From Gemmatimonadota bacterium (lineage in GTDB: Bacteria > Gemmatimonadota > Gemmatimonadetes > Gemmatimonadales > Gemmatimonadaceae), in the NCBI GenBank assembly GCA_016704465.1, contig JADJAD010000007.1, positions 434,001 to 498,000 of the forward strand: a DNA stretch of 64,000 nt, in the 5' to 3' direction. Positions 62,398-64,000 of this stretch are shown piece by piece (position 1 is the first letter of the stretch; each line of letters opens with the position of its first letter). The notes beneath the pieces are model-generated. The model did not search any database. It worked only from the letters and a program-made list of their open reading frames with translations, and was not told the origin of the DNA. The position numbers were made by a program, and so were the translations under genes.

Positions 62398-62607
62398 ATG
62401 GCAGACACAACACCAGCCGATGGGCTGCACCCGTACGAACCCCTGCTGCACGAAACATCGAGCGCCGAGTCGGCGCGGACACGTGACGTCTACAGGGAAC
62501 TGCTGGCCCGCGATGACTTCGCCCACGGTGTGCAGCTCGCGGGGAACCACTCGGACGACAGCGAGAGCTCGGGCAATATCGCCGGGCAGAGGATTCGTGA
62601 GAGGTGA
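62398..62607 (+). CDS. Hypothetical 69-aa protein
   Basis: Begins 24 bp after the ABC ATPase stop. Hydrophilic, no TM or motif: starts MADTTPADGLHPYEPLLHET and contains RDVYRELLARDDFAHGVQLAG. Coding is plausible from position and composition but unsupported by any family. The end runs into a 10-bp tandem repeat. Confidence 0.4.
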   Translation: MADTTPADGLHPYEPLLHETSSAESARTRDVYRELLARDDFAHGVQLAGNHSDDSESSGNIAGQRIRER

Positions 62608-62647
62608 GAGAAGGTGAGGGAAGGTGAGGGAAGGTGAGGGAAGGTGA
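62601..62647. repeat. 10-bp tandem repeat, about 4.5 units
   Basis: AAGGTGAGGG at 62611-62640 three times, with partial copies on each side. Each unit contains a GGTGAGG purine stretch. Lies between the 69-aa frame and the MFS gene. Confidence 0.9.
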
Positions 62648-62779
62648 CTGGATGCGGTATCTCGAGTTCAGTTCGGGGCCGCGAGCCCCCCTCGGCAGCG
62701 GCGTCGGAGGTAGACACGACACCTCAAACTCCGTACGATCCCTGGCCGGCACCGCCTGCCAATCGCCAGCTGACCGGAC

Positions 62780-64000
62780 ATGCCTCCCCCCACACGACCT
62801 AACGCGCCGCGACCACGAGACGCGACGCCGTCCGACGACAGCCACCCCAGACGCTGGCGCACCCTCGCGATCCTCACGCTCGCCGAACTGCTCGCCATGT
62901 CGCTCTGGTTTGCGGCAAGTGCCGTCTCGGCACAATACCGCGTCCTCTGGGACCTCTCCGCCAGTCAGGTCGCCTGGCTCACCACGGTCGTGCAGCTCGG
63001 CTTCGTCGCCGGCACGGCCGTGTCGGCGCTGCTCAACCTCGCCGATCTTGTCCCCGCCCGACGCCTCTTCGCGGGCTGCGCCATGCTCGGCGCAGTTGCC
63101 AACGCTCTCACTCTCACGGCCGATGGACTGCCGGCAGCCCTCGGGTGGCGGTTCCTGACCGGCGTGGCGTTGGCCGGCGTGTATCCGCCGGCCATGAAGA
63201 TGATCTCCACCTGGTTCCGCGCCCGCCGCGGTCTCGCCGTCGGCACCGTCGTGGGGGCGCTCACCGTGGGGAAGGCATTCCCATACCTCATCCACGCCAT
63301 CCCCGGTGTGGGGATCACTCCGGTCGTACTTACTGCATCGGCGGGCGCGGTTGTAGCCGCGGGGCTGGTCTGGCTCGGTTACCACGATGGCCCGTATCCC
63401 TTTCCACCACGTCCCTTCTCATGGGGCCTGGCACGTGATGTGGTGCGATCGCGCCCGTGGCGGCTCGCGACGGGAGGCTATCTGGGCCACATGTTCGAGC
63501 TGTACGCGGCATGGACCTGGCTCCCCGTCTTCATCGCCGCGAGCATCGCGCTGTCCGACCCAGGGACCGGCGTACCGCGTGAATCCATCGCGTCGCTCAT
63601 TGGCTTCGCGGCCCTCGCCATCGGCGGCGGCGGATGCATCTGGGGAGGCGTCGTCGCAGATCGACGCGGACGTACCTGGCTTGTCACCGTCGCCTTGGCC
63701 ATCAGCGGCGCGTGCGCGGTGCTCATCGGCTTCACATTCGGCACGTCTCTCTGGCTCGTCGTCCCCATTGCGCTGACCTGGGGGTTCTTCGTCGTTGCCG
63801 ACAGCGCTCAGTTCTCGGTGCTGGTCACGGAAAGCGTTCCGCCGCATGCGGTAGGTACCGCCCTCACGCTCCAGACCTCGCTCGGCTTCCTGCTGACCGC
63901 AGTCACCATCCAGCTCATTCCCCCGCTCGCGGCCGCGCTCGGCTGGAGATGGGCGTTCGCCGTCCTCTCGCTCGGACCCGTGTTCGGGATTGCGAGTATC
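62780..64000 (+). CDS. Major facilitator superfamily transporter (C-terminus beyond window)
   Basis: 407 codons from the ATG at 62780 remain open to the window end. A basic, Pro-rich N-terminus of about 35 residues precedes TM1 (TLAILTLAELLAMSLWFAAS). At least 10 hydrophobic segments follow, with the loop 2-3-like ADLVPARRLFAG and VVADRRGRTW between helices, and VYPPAMKMISTWFRARRGLAVG resembling nitrate/NarK- and UhpT-side MFS loops. Substrate unknown. It is not the missing BMP-system permease, which has a different fold. Confidence 0.9.
   Translation, partial: MPPPTRPNAPRPRDATPSDDSHPRRWRTLAILTLAELLAMSLWFAASAVSAQYRVLWDLSASQVAWLTTVVQLGFVAGTAVSALLNLADLVPARRLFAGCAMLGAVANALTLTADGLPAALGWRFLTGVALAGVYPPAMKMISTWFRARRGLAVGTVVGALTVGKAFPYLIHAIPGVGITPVVLTASAGAVVAAGLVWLGYHDGPYPFPPRPFSWGLARDVVRSRPWRLATGGYLGHMFELYAAWTWLPVFIAASIALSDPGTGVPRESIASLIGFAALAIGGGGCIWGGVVADRRGRTWLVTVALAISGACAVLIGFTFGTSLWLVVPIALTWGFFVVADSAQFSVLVTESVPPHAVGTALTLQTSLGFLLTAVTIQLIPPLAAALGWRWAFAVLSLGPVFGIASI

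Noticed and set aside
1..64000. tRNA, rRNA, insertion sequences, integrase or prophage genes
   Set aside because: None was recognised on either strand; a covariance-model scan could still reveal a small RNA missed by eye.

Overview
This is a GC-rich, gene-dense bacterial chromosome segment. The best guess is a member of the Gemmatimonadota. That rests on the gene style: secreted peptidases and pseudo-enzymes with alanine-rich signal peptides, carboxypeptidase-regulatory/plug proteins, DUF2239, DUF1028 and SIMPL proteins, frequent GTG/TTG starts and few Shine-Dalgarno sequences. It is an inference and no marker comparison was possible. Two parS sites next to parA-parB, with mnmG nearby, suggest that about 50-58 kb lies in the replication-origin-proximal region.

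Layout. 1-11.5 kb: a truncated cold-shock gene, ispG, secreted hydrolases (CocE-like, a frameshifted M28 peptidase, an erythromycin-esterase-like lipoprotein), an HD protein, a Wzz/BY-kinase-like protein without its P-loop, and a cupredoxin-like lipoprotein without two copper ligands. 11.7-19.5 kb: a complete histidine operon, hisG-D-C-H-A-B-F-N-IE, with mostly overlapping genes. It is preceded by a near-consensus promoter, a His-rich leader peptide and a rho-independent attenuator with a visible antiterminator. 19.6-30.4 kb: a sulfurtransferase, a sodium symporter with its small subunit, a HAD phosphatase, tandem Bor-like lipoproteins, an alpha/beta hydrolase lacking its nucleophile, DUF2239, MATE, cytochrome c, a class C beta-lactamase-like hydrolase and an HxlR regulator divergent from yceI. 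31-41 kb: an M16 peptidase pair, murB, an aminotransferase, an outer-membrane plug-like protein, ABC-F and DUF1028. 41-50.7 kb: a beta-barrel protein, an M20 amidohydrolase, TerC in frame behind a second ABC-F, an ArsC/Spx-like protein lacking its cysteine, a YheT hydrolase and two small proteins. 50.9-64 kb: mnmG, a GT-C-type membrane protein, SIMPL, parS-parA-parB, bactofilin, a BMP/Nif3/ABC-ATPase cluster without permeases, and the start of an MFS transporter.

The most unusual features are: (i) the his attenuator with an apparently leaderless leader peptide; (ii) a family of 28-bp arrays, usually four copies of GACGGGR, placed 3-8 nt after stop codons with the G-rich strand as the transcript strand; (iii) a terC frame with no canonical start covering its first helix, separated from an upstream ABC-F gene by a single in-frame TAA; and (iv) four proteins in which hallmark catalytic or metal-binding residues are replaced. 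No tRNA, rRNA, CRISPR array, transposase or integrase was seen.
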